Below are positions 45,626-56,576 of a DNA stretch of 64,000 nt, in pieces (the first letter of the stretch is position 1; each line of letters begins with the position of its first letter). The stretch lies in assembly GCA_038373865.1 (NCBI GenBank), contig JAXGGA010002917.1:1-64000 (forward strand), in the 5' to 3' direction. The DNA is from Uloborus plumipes. Taxonomy: Eukaryota; Arthropoda; Arachnida; Araneae; Uloboridae. Position numbers and translations under genes: made by a program. A model generated the notes under the pieces. That model was given only the letters and a program-made list of their open reading frames with translations, was not told the DNA's origin and did not search any database.

Positions 45626-46913
45626 CCGTAAAATGGGGTGTATAGGAACAGCGGGGTCAATCGGAACAAAACTTCCCGACCGTACAAAGAAATTCTTCAT
45701 AAATATACTATTGGGTATTTTTCGCCATTAGTTTTTTTATTAGAAAGGTAAGATCATAGGAAGTAGGAAAAAATTACTTTTGTTAATCTGGAAAGGCTAC
45801 TGGCTTCTAAGGAGGGCTGCACGTGGAATGCTAGAAAACATCACATTTTCATAGACTGCAAAACTTCATATGCAAGAACAAACCTTCTTATATTTTAAAC
45901 CTAAGAGTGGTGTGTTTCAACTATACATGTATCTGAACAACAGAATACCACTTTAGAATTTACATTTTTTATAAATTGTGTCATAAAATTGAAGAATTCT
46001 GAAAAATGCCAGAGGAAAAAAAATTGCGGGGTGAATCGGAACACTTTGTTCTGTTGTTCCAATTCAAACTTATTTGAAGGAAACTGTTTGAAAACTCAAG
46101 ATTCTAACCCCAATTCTTCTAATCAAGACAAGGACAAGGATTTATCACTGTTTATCCCTTCTCGTGAGCAACTAGATCTTAGAATGACAAAAAGTTGCAG
46201 ATTTCAAAAGATTTTTCTCCAGGAGACTTTTTTTGACTTAAAATACGAGGGGAAAGTCATACAGACTTTATGTAGTAAACGTCCGACACACATACAGTGA
46301 TGAATAAGTGAAAAAATCTTTCACGACAATCCCCGAACCCAGAGATTTTAAGAAACTAAAGAAAAGGCAGAGTTCATTCCAGAAGATGTTATGAAAAAAT
46401 TTAAGCCAATTCACAATTGCTAGTTTTAAGGACAAGTACATATTTGTGGACGACATGAGGGACTTCCATTCATGTAAAATCTTTGTATTTCAATTCAAAA
46501 GCATTTCTTACAATTACTTTTCATTTTTCATAAGTTCAAAATTATTTTGAATTTTCACAAATTATAAACGTTTACTGGTACTGAAATTATACATTTATTT
46601 GACAGTAATTATCTGTTCTTATTCTCCCCCATCAATATTACTCATGTTTGTGAGACCTATTACAGATTAAATTGAAAAAAATAAAAATTTTAACAAGTGT
46701 TCCGATTGACCCCTATCAGCGGGGTGATTCGGAACACCCATAATTTGCTATATATTTTAATAGTAATTGTTCAAAATCTTTTGTCTTTGCTTGGAATATC
46801 AAAAGTAAAGCAAGACCGAAGTTTTTATCCAAAAAATAAAATTAAAAAAAATCTTTTAACTGCTTTTTCTACAATCAAAGCTGAAAAGTGTTCCGATTAA
46901 CCCCATTTTACGG
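45626..46913. mobile_element. pogo-like transposon relic (TA target)
   Basis: Ends CCGTAAAATGGGGT are inverted and flanked by TA (45624-45625 and 46914-46915). The motif GGGGTNAATCGGAACA recurs inside at about 45650, 46029, 46690 (reversed), 46720 and 46888 (reversed). A 103-codon frame at 45989-46300 and the following eroded sequence (EDVMKKFKPI) look like the tail of a pogo transposase, but only weakly. Confidence 0.75.
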
Positions 46914-47038
46914 TATCCTGAAAGTTCTTTTAGCGGTGGAAATTCTACACTTTTTGGTCAACATTAGGACGTAAAACGATGTTAATTTCAAGCAGTGGCG
47001 TAGCAAGAAAGTCCTCAAGGGGGGGTGTCCAACTTTAA

Positions 47039-47259
47039 CCCATTAATGCCTGACATTTTTTTTCCAAAGATATTTTGTATACTGGTTATGCGGCTACGGA
47101 GCACACTTTACAATGGTTATGTGCTGCAATCTGTTAATACTCAATTGAAACAATACCAAAGTAATAATGGAACACTATTATTTGGTTGAAATATTCATAT
47201 TTGGTAAATCCAGACACATTTTGAACCGTTCCAAAAAAGGGACACTAGGCATTAATGGG
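47039..47259. mobile_element. piggyBac-type MITE, 221 bp
   Basis: Flanked by TTAA (47035-47038, 47260-47263), with ends CCCATTAATGCCT. The inner sequence (TATACTGGTTATG, GCACACTTTACAATGGTTAT) matches 50068-50584 in reverse orientation, so it is a shorter member of that family. Confidence 0.85.
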
Positions 47260-47784
47260 TTAAAATACCCAACTTTGATACTTGGAAACGTAAACAGAAG
47301 CAGCTATAATTTGATTTCAGTTTTATATAGACAGTCATAAATACAGAAAATTGATTAGATGATGAAAAAAAGTATCTTAAATAGAATGAAATAACTTCAG
47401 TTTTCATGATTGGAGTTTAATTTTGAGCTTCAAGGGCGGGGGTCCGGACCCAGGGACCACCCTCTTTCCTATGCTATTAATTTCAAGTCGTTTGTCATAT
47501 CAAGTTATTATCTTCAAATCAAATCTCAATATATCTCTAGCAGTCAAAAGCTGCTTTGTGACACTTGAGGCAAGTATTATTGACTCCGTTTACTGAGTGT
47601 GAATTCATTACTTATTTGTTTGTACTGAAGAAAATTTACAATAGCGAAAGATTTTGATTTTCAGATTTTAATACATATAGTATATTTAGCTCTTAAAGAC
47701 ACAACTTTAAATGGCATTAAAGCACCTCGAATTAACCAGAACCTCGGATTTTCGGGATTCGGATTTTCGAGTCGCTGCACTCTA

Positions 47785-47997
47785 TGAGTGAAATGAGTAA
47801 AATGGGACTACGTGTAAAAAAAAGTTTCAATGAATACATTTAAAATAAATTAAAAACTCAGAAACATCAGTTTCGAGGCTGTAAAATGCAACCCCCATCA
47901 TCTGTGCATAAAAACGAAGAATGGTTTATATGTCCAAAACAGTCAAATAAACCTTTTTTTTTTTTTTTTACTTTGTCCCATTTTGCTCATTTTACAG
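47785..47997. mobile_element. TA-flanked MITE
   Basis: 213 bp between TA dinucleotides. Inverted ends contain AAATGAG(T/C)AAAATGGGAC and CTGTAAAATGAGCAAAATGG. Confidence 0.6.
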
Positions 47998-48174
47998 TAA
48001 AATTTTCGACTGCATTTTTACAACCACAATAATTACATTTTAGTTAGATAATGTAGAAACAAGTTGTCTCTCAGTTAGAAATAACAAAAACAATATTTAC
48101 ATAAACAATAATTATATGTCATAAAAATTAAAACATAAATTATTGAAGCGAAAGTTATATCTTATGAAACACAC

Positions 48175-48385
48175 CGCCAGCTCGGTCATGTTCTCGAGAT
48201 ACTGCAGTTTCATCCTCATTATGAATCCTTTGTCTGTCTCCTAATGAGGATAAAACTGCAGTATCGGGATGACCCAGCTCGGTCAAGTCATTCAGGTACT
48301 GCAGTTTCATCCTCATTAGGAATCATCAGACTGGCTCCTAATGAGGATAACACTGCAGTATAAAAGTGACATGACCGAGTAGGTG
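48175..48385. repeat. Dimer of two related hairpins
   Basis: Two successive hairpins (48199-48264 and 48296-48361) are built from TACTGCAGTTTCATCCTCATT and its complement. Each is preceded by CAGCTCGGTCA and closed by the inverse (TGACCGAG). Together they make a head-to-tail dimer of a palindromic MITE. Confidence 0.75.
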
Positions 48386-50063
48386 ATATATTTCATGTAG
48401 TTCTGCCTTTGCCATGGTTTAGGGGTGGCAACTTACTGCTTAATTATATTTTAGTTGGAATTAATAGAACAACAATTATACAAACAATAATCAGGAGTAC
48501 CCATCCCCCCCCCCTTCAAGGCCGAACCTCCTCAAATTATAACAAATACCTCCGAAAGCATGAAAACGCCCAAATAAGAGCAATAACCTTATAAAACCAC
48601 ACCTCCCCGCCCCCATGAAAATTTCAACGACGCAATCTGCGGTATGAACCCCCTCTCGTAAGTACCTGCGCAATAATTATGCCCTATGGATTAGTTTTCC
48701 CTCAGCTCAATAATAGACAGATCGATTTCGAAATCTGACTTTAAACAAACAAATGAATTCAGTTTAAATTTTCAAGAATAGATTAATTGAAACAGAGCAA
48801 CGTACTCCTCTGTTAGATAATTGGACAGGAATTAGCATCCCACTCAATTTTTCTAACAGAATGGAATCCGATTCTGAGTTTCAGCAATCAGAAATTAAAG
48901 TTTTTTAATAAATTAATATTTAAGTAATAGCATAGTCAACTTTTAACTCGGGCTTATCTATGATTTAAAGTGCAAGTAAACAGCATCCCTTCTTCCATTT
49001 TGCTTGCTGTTTGTAAAAGAGAAAACTAATTTTACAGTACTATATTAAGATCACTTTTTATTAAATTTCAACCAAACGGAACACATGATTCTTTGCTACA
49101 GAATCAAAAGAACATTTTTAATGATAAATTATGTTTATTCAAGGTAAAAAGTTAGCACACATCTTTGTCTCTTCACTACGCAACATGGGTTCAAAATCTT
49201 ACTGAAAAAAAAATCTTCAAGTTTAATCAAATATCCAAAAGTTTAATCAAATATCGGTAGAATTACAATTTTTTATACAGAAAATAATACAGTCATTAAC
49301 GGATAACTTTGGGCAATGTCTGTTAACTTTTCACAGCTTTAAATTTTTTAGCGTATTTGACTAAACAAGAAAAATAGAAAACCTAGAACTGCACTTTTTT
49401 GCTCTTCATTTTACAAAAAAAGTTTTCAATATTGTAGACAGCTAAGTACATCATTTAATGACTCTGAACTTACTGTTTGCAAGATATTTTTTGAAAGTGT
49501 TGTAACTGTTCTTCCTGCATTGTAATATCCATACAATGTTATCAATGACAGAAATACTGCAGTTCTGTAAAGTACACAGGGAAAGTTTTTTAAGCGCTTA
49601 AAAATTTGATGTTTCTGCTTTAAAGTTTCACCACTTTTATTAAAGTGATTTATTCCACATTTCATTTCTTAAGTGGATCAAAGTGATCCTAATTGACTGG
49701 ATAACTTTAAACCAGGCTAATAGTTCATTTTAAATGAAATTAGTAACATCTATTCCTTAATTCTGGAAAATCAAGCAATACTCTGTGAGCTCTTCTTACC
49801 TTTTACAACAATAATGCAACAAAACAGTTAAAATGCAAGTGAATTAAAAAAAAGAAAAATTTTGGGTAAATGCCCTCCCCCCCCACCCCCCAGGTAAATA
49901 CCATTGTTACCACACAATGTTCTTAAAAAATCACGCATTTAAGTACTTTGAAAAATCTACCGAGAATTTCAAAACACAAAAAGTAAAACTTTTACCGTTT
50001 GAAATATTAAGTAATATAAAAAAGTAAAGCTTTGCTGCATTTTCGTCAACATATTGCTCCGAT
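48386..50063. other. AT-rich non-coding stretch
   Basis: C-runs at 48507 and 49878. No exon or element recognised. Confidence 0.5.
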
Positions 50064-50067
50064 TTAA

Positions 50068-50584
50068 CCCATTAATGCCTAGCGTCCCTTTTTAGGGACG
50101 GTCCAAAAAAAGGTCTGAATTTCCCCAAATAATTTCGACCAAATAATAGTGCTAAATTAGTACCTCGGTATTGTTTCAATTTGTTATTAACAGATTGCAG
50201 CACATAACCATTGTAAAGTGTGTTCTGTAGCAGTTTTAATATGATCTTTATCAAAAATTACATCGTTCACAATCTCAAGAAAAAAGCTAAGTTTTCAAGG
50301 TTATTCCCAGCTTCCCAGTTTATGTTAATTGCTGATTTTATTTCTTCTTATAAAATGTCTATTTAAATAAGTCTAATTAAATATAAAAATCGTAGGCAGA
50401 AAAAATTTTAGTAAAAAAAGTATGTACCCTCCAGGTTCTATCGTAACTTTTAAGGGACGATTTTTCTTTCCTTAAAAAAAACAAAATTACATAATTTTTT
50501 TTAATTATTTTTCCCGTCCATTAAACACTGTTTGTAACCAGTATACAAAATATCTTTGGGGAAAAAATGTCAGGCATTAATGGG
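50068..50584. mobile_element. piggyBac-type MITE, 517 bp
   Basis: Flanked by TTAA (50064-50067, 50585-50588). Ends CCCATTAATGCCTAGCG and CCCATTAATGCCTGACA (reversed). Longer relative of 47039-47259. Confidence 0.88.
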
Positions 50585-50588
50585 TTAA

Positions 50589-51966
50589 ATACCTGGTGCC
50601 TAAATACTCTGAGAAAAAACAAAAAAAAATTGTTTTTCCTGTAACCGTTCTGTTGCTCGACCTGAAGCATATCATACATTATTTACGCTATCTTCCCAAT
50701 AGAGAGGGAGTTTTACAAGGCGAAAGCCTTTAAGTTTGTTTTTTGACAGCAATAGTGTTACGACAACGAAAACAGCTTTACATGTTGACATGAATCGGCT
50801 TTCCTTGGGATCATAGCAGAAGTATTTAACTAATCCTAACTATGCAATGACTGAAACTTTTTCAAACATCACTGTTTAGTAGGTACTAATTTTGTAATCG
50901 GGTATTAAGAGAAAAAGGGATTTAATCTCTACGAAGATATTTTTTTCTTACTTATGTTTTGGAGAAACAACTGCTTATTGTCGTATAGGGAACGACAATG
51001 ACTACTACTTCTTAAGTATTTTTCATAAATTGGTTATTTCAAAACTCTCTATTGTAAAGAATCTATATATAGGGATTATTTTTCTTATTTATTGCTTTAT
51101 TTTTTTCTTGCTTTAAAAACTCTTTAGAATTATATGTTTGAGCGTGATTATTTTAATCTTTTGTTTTCTATTTTAAGAAAATATGACGAATAGAATTGAT
51201 GTACGGTAATTATAGTAGATATTTCTTCAAATAATTTTTCTTCCTTTTTTCTTTTGCAATCCTTTTCAATCGCTTTCTCTGTACATTATTATTTTATTAT
51301 TTGACTTTAAGCGTTTCGATATGGTAATTATGCATGATTACCTTTTTAATCATACTCGATTTCAGAACTTCTCAAGTTGAAGGTTTAAAATACATTTAAT
51401 TAGATTTAGTTTGGAATTAGCTTTTCATTTTTCCTTTGCCTCTTTTAAATTAAGTTTTTTTTAAATTATTATTCCTTCATATCTCATGGTATACCCTTTA
51501 GAATATTACGGCTCATTCATGTTATTTTTCATGATTTTTAGTTCAAATAAAACGTTTTGAAAACGATAGGCTAAAATTTATGCAAAATTATGATTTTCAG
51601 AAACGCGGAGAACTGTAGCCGTTAATTTAAAAAACTTTAGTTTGTCAGAAACGAATTAAGGTTAGTATTATGTATATTCGCGTTAACTAAGTTTCCATAA
51701 AATAAATAATAATTTCTTCATTAAAAAGATACTTTCTGCAAAGACGAAATACGCGTGCCTTTTTCCCCCTGCCTTTTCATTCAGAATTAAAAAATGCTTC
51801 GCTCTCTTATTCACACTTCTTCTCTCAATAGGTTTCTTCGTAAAAGTTTTTATGTGACATAAAGTTGCTAAACTAATACGCAATGCGGGTAGAAGCATCT
51901 TGTTAGTTTTATATTTAATGTTCATTGGAGAAACTGTTATTGAAATATTTCAAAACTGGGCAAGAC
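50589..51966. other. AT-rich non-coding stretch
   Basis: Nothing recognised. Confidence 0.5.
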
Positions 51967-51968
51967 TA

Positions 51969-52344
51969 CACTGTGCAAAAGAGCTGTTGTTTTTATAGTA
52001 TAATACTGGCAGCAAATGTTCCAGTTTAAAACTCTAAAAACATAGTAATAAACTGTAAAACTAGCTATTTTACCGCTTATTACTGCAAAACTAGCAATTT
52101 TACAGTTTATTACTGTAAAATTAGCCGTATTATAGTGTAAAAACAATAGTATAATACTGTCAGCAGAGGTTCCAATTTAAAACAGTAAAATGCACTGTAA
52201 TAAACTATGAAGCAAGCAATTTTACAGTTTATTACAGTAAACGAGCAATTTTACAGTTTACTACTGTAAAATTAGCTATTTTGCAGTTTATTATTATAAA
52301 CTTAGCTGTATTATACTGTAAAAACATCTCTTTTTTTTACAGTG
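51969..52344. mobile_element. TA-flanked ACTGTAAA-type MITE with minisatellite core
   Basis: Starts CACTGTGCAAAAGAGC and ends TTTTTTTTACAGTG, with TA on both sides. The interior is an irregular array of TTTACAGTTTATTACTGTAA units of about 25 bp. Relative of 17338-17793. Confidence 0.7.
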
Positions 52345-52957
52345 TAACACCACTAAAGATTAAGAAGTCATCACACGCAGATCATAATCGTTAAATCAGG
52401 AGTTGTTATAATGAATATTCACAATACATCACGTATTCAATGGAAATTTCATCTCTCGAAGCTCTCCCCATAACAAAAATAGCGATAAAATCAGCGAAAA
52501 AGACCATCGCAACGCAGCAGGATGCAGATTTTCCGAGCTACGATTAACCGAACTGTTTTACTATCCGAAATACTACCCTTTCAACGGTTGAGCAGGGAAA
52601 ATCAAAAACATCAACATAATGTATGGAAGTATAATAAGAGCTCGGAAAAAAAGAGGGAAAGCAAAATTTATACAACATAATTTCTAATAGCCTTCTTTTA
52701 AGATAAGAATTGAATAAATATGTTTATGCTTGAAGAAAAGTAAAATTTGAGTTTTCAACGTTTCATCGAACAAAATTTTCATATTACTGCAAACACGTAT
52801 TTCGAGGTTATAAGGAACTCCATTTCCAGTCCATCGACGTATGAGTGACGTAAAAAACCTGGATAAACTGGAAAGAAAAAATCTGCACGCACAATATTTT
52901 TAATCAACGTATTGTTTGTCAAACTTCATTGAAATATCAGTTTTCTGTGAATAAACA
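52345..52957. other. Non-coding stretch
   Basis: Nothing recognised. Confidence 0.5.
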
Positions 52958-53093
52958 TAGACAGCGTTTTAAAAAGTACAAATGTATGCATTTGAAAAAG
53001 AGTTTAAAACTCAGCAAACAGCCCAAAACAGCTGTTTGCTATTTTTAAACTCTTTTTTAAATGCATGCATTTGTACTTCTTAAAACGTTGTCT
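52958..53093. repeat. 136-bp palindrome
   Basis: Arms of about 62 bp (AGACAGCGTTTTAAAAAGTA to TACTTCTTAAAACGTTGTCT) with a few mismatches and a short loop. Possibly a foldback MITE. Confidence 0.75.
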
Positions 53094-53279
53094 ATTTTTA
53101 CTCATATTACAGTACAAAGTTTTCGACTGTTGTTTTACAATCAGTTTTCTTTATTTCTGCAAAAATATATATTTCAAACGTTTTGAAAATATTAGAAGCA
53201 TTCCTGAAGTTGTGTGTCCAACTAGCCGAAATTTTCCGGGTAGTTGGTCAAAGATCGAACAGTCTTCTATCTTCTGTAT

Positions 53280-54012
53280 TACTACGTAATCACAACATTG
53301 CATACATTTCTCCAAATGGAGCAAATATTATACAATTTCATAATTAATTAACACAATAAACTATACAGGCTAGTTCGCAGAAAAATCACCCCCAGAGGCT
53401 TCCGAGCGCCTATATAATGTATTGCGGCGAGGGTTTTAGAGACGTCCTACTTGTATCAATGCATGCAAGCCGAGCGGTAATTTGCGCATTTTCGGAGATT
53501 TGCGCAGTGCCGGATAATTGGACAAGATTCAGATAACCTTCGCTCTACTGTATGCCCTCAAAATCGCAACGTAGTATACATTTCTCCAAATGAAGCAAAA
53601 ATTATACAACTTCATAATTAATTATCACAATAAACTACAGGCTAGTACGCAGCAAAATCTCCCCCAGGGGCTTCTGAGCGCCTGTATATGTATTTCAAAC
53701 GTTTTCAAAACACCAAAAGTTTTCCTGAAGTCTGTGCCTTTATGCCGTTTAATTGGACAAGATTCAGATAACATTCGCTCTACTGTATACCCTCAAAATC
53801 ACAACGTTGTATACAGTTCTCCAAATGAAGCAAAAATTATACAATTTCATAATCAATCAACACAATAAACTACAGGCTAGTACGCAGCAAAATCACCCCC
53901 AGAGGCTTCCGAGCGCCTATATATGTATTGCGATGAGGGTTTTAGAGAGACACCCTACTTGTGTCAATGCGTGCAAGCCGAGCGGCAATTTGCGCATTTT
54001 CGGAGATTTGGG
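53280..54012. repeat. Tandem repeat, three copies of 235-275 bp
   Basis: CCAAATG(G/A)AGCAAA marks copies at 53312, 53586 and 53821. Shared blocks include ACACAATAAACTA, CCCCCAG(A/G)GGCTTC, GAGCGCCTATAT and, in copies 1 and 3, GCAAGCCGAGCGG. The second copy lacks an internal segment. Confidence 0.85.
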
Positions 54013-54994
54013 ATTGGGGTGAAACTGTCAGCGGCATATGCTGCCCTGGGGGCTAAGTGAATCGTTTTTGCGGGGATCTACTGAGCAGGAGTAAGCTGGT
54101 TCATGTCAGTGTCGTTGTTTAAATGTAGTCTCCTGCATTTCAGAACCACTTGTAGGAGAAACGATTTTTTTTTTTTTTTAACGGTGCAGAAACAGGAGAC
54201 AAAATGGCATTTGAAGACAGCTTTTAACATGTAACCTTTAAAGTAAATCACAAAGTGTGAATTGCTTGCGGCATAAAATTCTAACTCTGGTATAGCAAGA
54301 ATGTTCGTCGTTTTGTCAACACGGAGTTAAAAGCACTATACATTGAAAATCAAATAAAAAAATATTTAAGTTTAAAAACAAATAGATTTTTTTAAACAAT
54401 GAAAGAAACTAACATTTTTAGCCTACTTTCCCGTTAAAAATAAAAGAAAGACGAAAAAAGTATTAAAATTGGCTTAATGCATCTAAAAAATATCGCCAAG
54501 TCCAAAAAATATCGCCAAGTTAAAAAAAATATCGCCAAGTCCAAAAAATATCGCCAAGTTAAAAAAATAAAAAGGTAAAATGAATATCGAAAAATTAAAA
54601 ATTTGAAAGTAGGGTATTGAGATGGGGAATTTGTGTGTCGGTCTGTCGGTCGGTCTGTCTGTCTGTCCCCCCCTAATAACTTTTGAATGAATATTCCGAT
54701 TTGGACGAACTTTTTTTTGTTGGAAAGATCTCGGCGAGTACAGCTCATTCCCATATTTGATTTTTCGATTTGAACAATTTTTGGTTCAACTTTGAGCCGT
54801 TCAAACAACCTGTCCCGCGATGCTAACTTTTTAGTTAACAGTCCGATTTGAACAAACTTTTTTTTGTTCGAAAGATCTTTTCAAGGATACTTCATTCCTG
54901 TACCCCAGCAGCACCAGAACGTTCAAATTTGGTGCAAAAATGGTGTTATTGGTCAAATAACGGTGCTAAGTGTCACTTGAACGTTATATTCGAC

Positions 54995-55321
54995 GTGCAA
55001 AAACAGTAATATTATCACGGTGTCATTTCAGTGCTTAAAGAACGTGATATTTGACGTGCAAAAACAGTGATATTATCACGGTGTCATTTCAGTGCTTAAG
55101 AAACGTGATATTTGACGTGCAAAAACAGTAATATTATCACGGTGTCATTTCAGTGCTTAAGGAACGTGATATTTGACGTGTAAAAACAGTAATATTATCA
55201 CGGTGTCATTTCAGTGCTTAAGGAACGTGATATTTGACGTGCAAAAACAGTAATATTATCACGGTGTCATTTCAGTGCTTAAGGAACGTGATATTTGACG
55301 TGCAAAAACAGTAATATTATC
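54995..55321. repeat. 61-bp minisatellite array
   Basis: Unit starts at 54995, 55056, 55117, 55178, 55239 and 55300, exactly 61 bp apart, each beginning GTGCAAAAACAGT(A/G)ATATT. The sixth unit is cut by the hAT element and resumes at 56090. Confidence 0.95.
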
Positions 55322-56089
55322 CAGGGCTGCGGAGTCGGAGTCGAAGAGTCGGAGTCGGACTGATTTTGGACTAAAGGAGTCGGAGTCGGAGTTGCTGAAA
55401 AACATGTCGACTCCGACTCCAACCACCTTCGATTTCGATGAAATTTTATGGTGGTGAAAACATGTCTTTGAAACTAACAGATACAAATTTTCAGCGTCCA
55501 ATATCCAAATCCTAAGCATCTAGGATCATTAAAAAGGGCTTCAAAATGGCGGGTTTGCTTTGTGAAACGAATTGCTATGTATGGGCTTATGCAAGATAAT
55601 AAAAATATTTGCAGTAAAAATGCATCGTGTTAAAATAAAATTTGGCCATTTAACAAGAAAAGGATTAGTTTTGTACGGAGTCAAATGACAAGAGCGGCAC
55701 TTGTCATTTGCTCTGGAGAAAATGAACTTTTTGGGAGGTCACAGTGATCTCCGAGAATTGAGGTAAATGTGGTGAAATTACCTGCGAGAATTCATGACCA
55801 AATTAAACTTTTCGAGAGGTCACAATGACCTCCCATGACCTCCAACTGGGATACCCCAGCTTGCTCCCCCCCCCCCTAAAGTGAGTCCTGGCTACGACCA
55901 TGAATAAAAATGAAACTTTTAAAAATGGACTTAATATTTCAACCTTTGTTTAGGGTTTTTCCCTCTTCACATTTGGGTAAAAAAATAAATAATTTCAAAA
56001 AAAGTAGGAGTCGGAGTCGGAGTCGAAAGTTTTAGCATCCCGGAGTCGGAGTCGGAGTCGACCATTTTTCCTCCAACTCTGCAGCCCTG
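55322..56089. mobile_element. hAT-type MITE rich in GAGTCG repeats
   Basis: 768 bp beginning CAGGGCTGCGGAGTCGG and ending with the reverse of CAGGGCTGCAGAGTTGG, flanked by perfect 8-bp repeats ATATTATC (55314-55321, 56090-56097). Both ends carry GAGTCGGAGTCGG minisatellites. No transposase. Confidence 0.93.
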
Positions 56090-56270
56090 ATATTATCACG
56101 GTGTCATTTCAGTGCTTAAGGAGGTGCTTAATTTCTCAGAATTGAGGAACCTCAATTCTGAGAAATTAAGCACCTCCTTAAGCACTGAAATGACACCGTG
56201 ATAATATTACTGTTTTTACACGTCAAATATCACGTTCCTTAAGCACTGAAATGACACCGTGATCACGACC
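56090..56270. repeat. Palindrome at the end of the 61-bp array
   Basis: Arms 56090-56147 and 56150-56207 are perfectly complementary around a 2-base centre. One further inverted 61-bp unit follows to about 56265. The array is therefore turned back on itself. Confidence 0.9.
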
Positions 56271-56500
56271 TCGTGAATTGCTGCTTTTTAGAAAGGGAAG
56301 AGGCATAATAACTGCAGAAACTTTAAGTTTTATCCTAAACAACTCTTTCTCCCAAGATCCTAATCAGATTTGCATGCATATCAGTAAAAAAGCATTGCAT
56401 TCATACTAATAAAATGATATGATTTACGCCCTTAGTCTTTCATAGATGGCGCCTCCTGCAAAAAAAATTTCCATTTAAAGTATTATTTTTCTCCCTCGAT

Positions 56501-56576
56501 GAGATCAAGTAGCGTATAGTGGTTAGCGTGTCCGGCTGGAATCGCAAGGGACCCGCGTTCGAATCCCGCGGAATGT
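56501..56576 (+). repeat. tRNA-like (SINE head) sequence
   Basis: An A-box-like TAGTGGTTAGCGTG and a B-box CGTTCGAATCC inside a 5-bp CCGCG/CGCGG stem, at tRNA spacing. No acceptor stem can be formed, so this is a tRNA-derived repeat rather than a functional tRNA gene. Confidence 0.55.

Larger units (their letters stand above)
45565..47784. mobile_element. Possible old pogo-like element hosting later insertions
   Basis: CTCGAAAATCC with ACCTCGGATTA at 45573-45620 and its inverted counterpart (ACCTCGGATTTTCGGGATTC and CGGATTTTCGAG) at 47735-47772 could be the two ends of an eroded element. Between them lie the pogo-like element 45626-46913 and the TTAA MITE 47039-47259. Confidence 0.35.

Noticed and set aside
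49426..49665. 79-codon minus-strand frame
   Set aside because: No family resemblance; length expected by chance in AT-rich DNA.
56501..56576. Functional tRNA gene
   Set aside because: A- and B-box-like elements are present but no acceptor stem can be drawn; better explained as a tRNA-derived repeat.
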